Part shown: piece by piece, positions 63,418-64,000 of the stretch
Position numbering within the stretch: position 1 is the first letter of the stretch
How the letters are laid out: each line of letters starts with the position of its first letter
Notes under the pieces: generated by a model
The model's database searches: none
What the model was told of the DNA's origin: nothing
What the model saw: the letters and a program-made list of their open reading frames with translations, nothing else
Position numbers and translations under genes: made by a program
Assembly: GCA_025677835.1 (NCBI GenBank)
Contig: JAIXMR010000052.1
Span: 1 to 64,000 of the forward strand
Length of the DNA: 64,000 nt
Origin: Sporodiniella umbellata
Lineage: Eukaryota > Mucoromycota > Mucoromycetes > Mucorales > Rhizopodaceae
Direction of reading: 5' to 3'

Positions 63418-63799
63418 CTAGTGCAAATAGCTCTTTCTTTTATTGCTACTTTGATCCGATTGCACATATTCTGCAGCCGATGCCAATAAATCAATGGCCG
63501 ACATTTCATTGGATGCTGTTTTTTGTCTTTGCTTGGATTCTCTGTTTAGTTTTGCTCTACGGTTCTGGAACCAAACCTGTTTCATTTTAGTCTTAGACCT
63601 CTTTGAGTTTGTTTACCTGGACTTCTCTTTTTGTCATATGTAACTCTATAGCTAAGTTTTCTCTAACGTCTGAGCTTGGGGTATCAGTTTGTTCAAATGT
63701 TTCCATTAGGCGATCGTATTGAGATGCATTAATTCTTTTTCTTTTATTCTTTACAGGTGAACTGTTCAACAGGTCATAAATTGAAATTCTTCCTTGCAT
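63418..63799 (-). CDS. Small homeobox protein
   Basis: Predicted homeodomain DNA-binding protein, 113 aa from two minus-strand exons (63799-63617, 63576-63418). The homeodomain covers about residues 16-75: KRKRINASQYDRLMETFEQT, then ELHMTKREVQVWFQNRRAKL across the intron. Trp63, Phe64, Asn66 and Arg67 are the invariant recognition-helix residues; the spacing to the N-terminal arm is that of a typical 60-residue domain rather than the TALE type. A short tail follows (EMSAIDLLASAAEYV). The protein is small, little more than the domain itself. The 40-nt intron interrupts the recognition helix before VWF, a common homeobox intron site. Confidence 0.9.
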
Positions 63800-64000
63800 T
63801 GTTATTTAATATTAAAAATCAAAGAGCACACACTCCATACAAAATAACAATAAAATAATAAAGAAAAAGAAAGAAAGAAAAAAAACTTTATTATTGATGC
63901 TTTTTTAATAAATTTTTTAAGTTTAAGTTTTCCCCCTGCCTTTATCACTTTTATTGGTTCATCTTCTGAAACTGATTCACCAAGTCGCCGATATGGCGAG
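63800..64000. other. Right edge; possible partial coding end (minus strand)
   Basis: On the minus strand the edge reads SPYRRLGESVSEDEPIKVIK then AGGKLKLKKFIKKAS without a stop until past 63860. This lysine-rich frame could be the 3' end of a gene lying beyond the window, but it directly abuts the homeobox start and no stop or splice site in the expected place was confirmed. Confidence 0.25.

Overview
This is a nuclear segment of a filamentous fungus, most likely an early-diverging mould of the Mucoromycota (Mucorales-like). The evidence is many short (about 45-100 nt) GT-AG introns, AT-rich spacers full of poly-T/poly-A runs, and gene content such as an animal-like SMCR8, MOT1, Sec2/Rabin, SREBP and KDEL-receptor genes. 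No bacterial, organellar or viral genes were seen. Species identity is inference; no database could be searched. Exon models below were built by hand from reading frame, splice dinucleotides and family similarity, and almost all close in frame to lengths usual for the family.

Layout. 0-24.6 kb: housekeeping genes in AT-rich DNA: proteasome alpha subunit PSMA6 (-), Sec2-type Rab GEF (+), MOT1-type molybdate transporter (+), a damaged-looking pyruvate decarboxylase paralogue (+), VPS28 (+), ARPC1 (+), SDHAF3 (+), a TFC7/tau55-like histidine phosphatase (-), casein kinase 1 (-), the WD40 ribosome-assembly factor SQT1/AAMP (+) and an AAAP amino-acid transporter (-). A transposase relic lies in the 1.4-4.6 kb spacer. 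24.6-30.8 kb is a 6 kb gene-poor stretch. 30.8-41 kb is regulatory and has clearly GC-richer codons: a small Zn2Cys6 protein (-), a Zn2Cys6/fungal_trans factor (+), an unrecognised 456-aa protein (-), a two-finger GATA factor (+) and a TesB-like thioesterase (+).

41-49.5 kb: PDB1, NAP1, two small hypothetical genes, NXT1/p15, COX6A and the HDEL/KDEL receptor ERD2. 49.5-53.2 kb is a transposon-rich spacer with a broken DDE transposase and a compact inverted-repeat element carrying a 23-bp periodic motif array. 53.2-64 kb: a membrane-anchored SREBP-like bHLH factor, a patatin-type triacylglycerol lipase, an SMCR8-like DENN protein, TOM7, a three-repeat Myb protein and a small homeobox protein.

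Functional groups: mitochondria (PDB1, COX6A, TOM7, SDHAF3), endomembrane trafficking (Sec2, VPS28, ERD2, SMCR8), lipid control (SREBP beside a TAG lipase, plus the thioesterase) and transcription (six DNA-binding proteins). The most interesting observations are the periodic inverted-repeat element (52.5-53.0 kb), a 4-nt microexon in the thioesterase gene, two GC-AG introns, the loss of the catalytic loop in the PDC paralogue, the SMCR8 homologue, and a near-perfect 40-bp palindrome in the divergent promoter at 32.4 kb.
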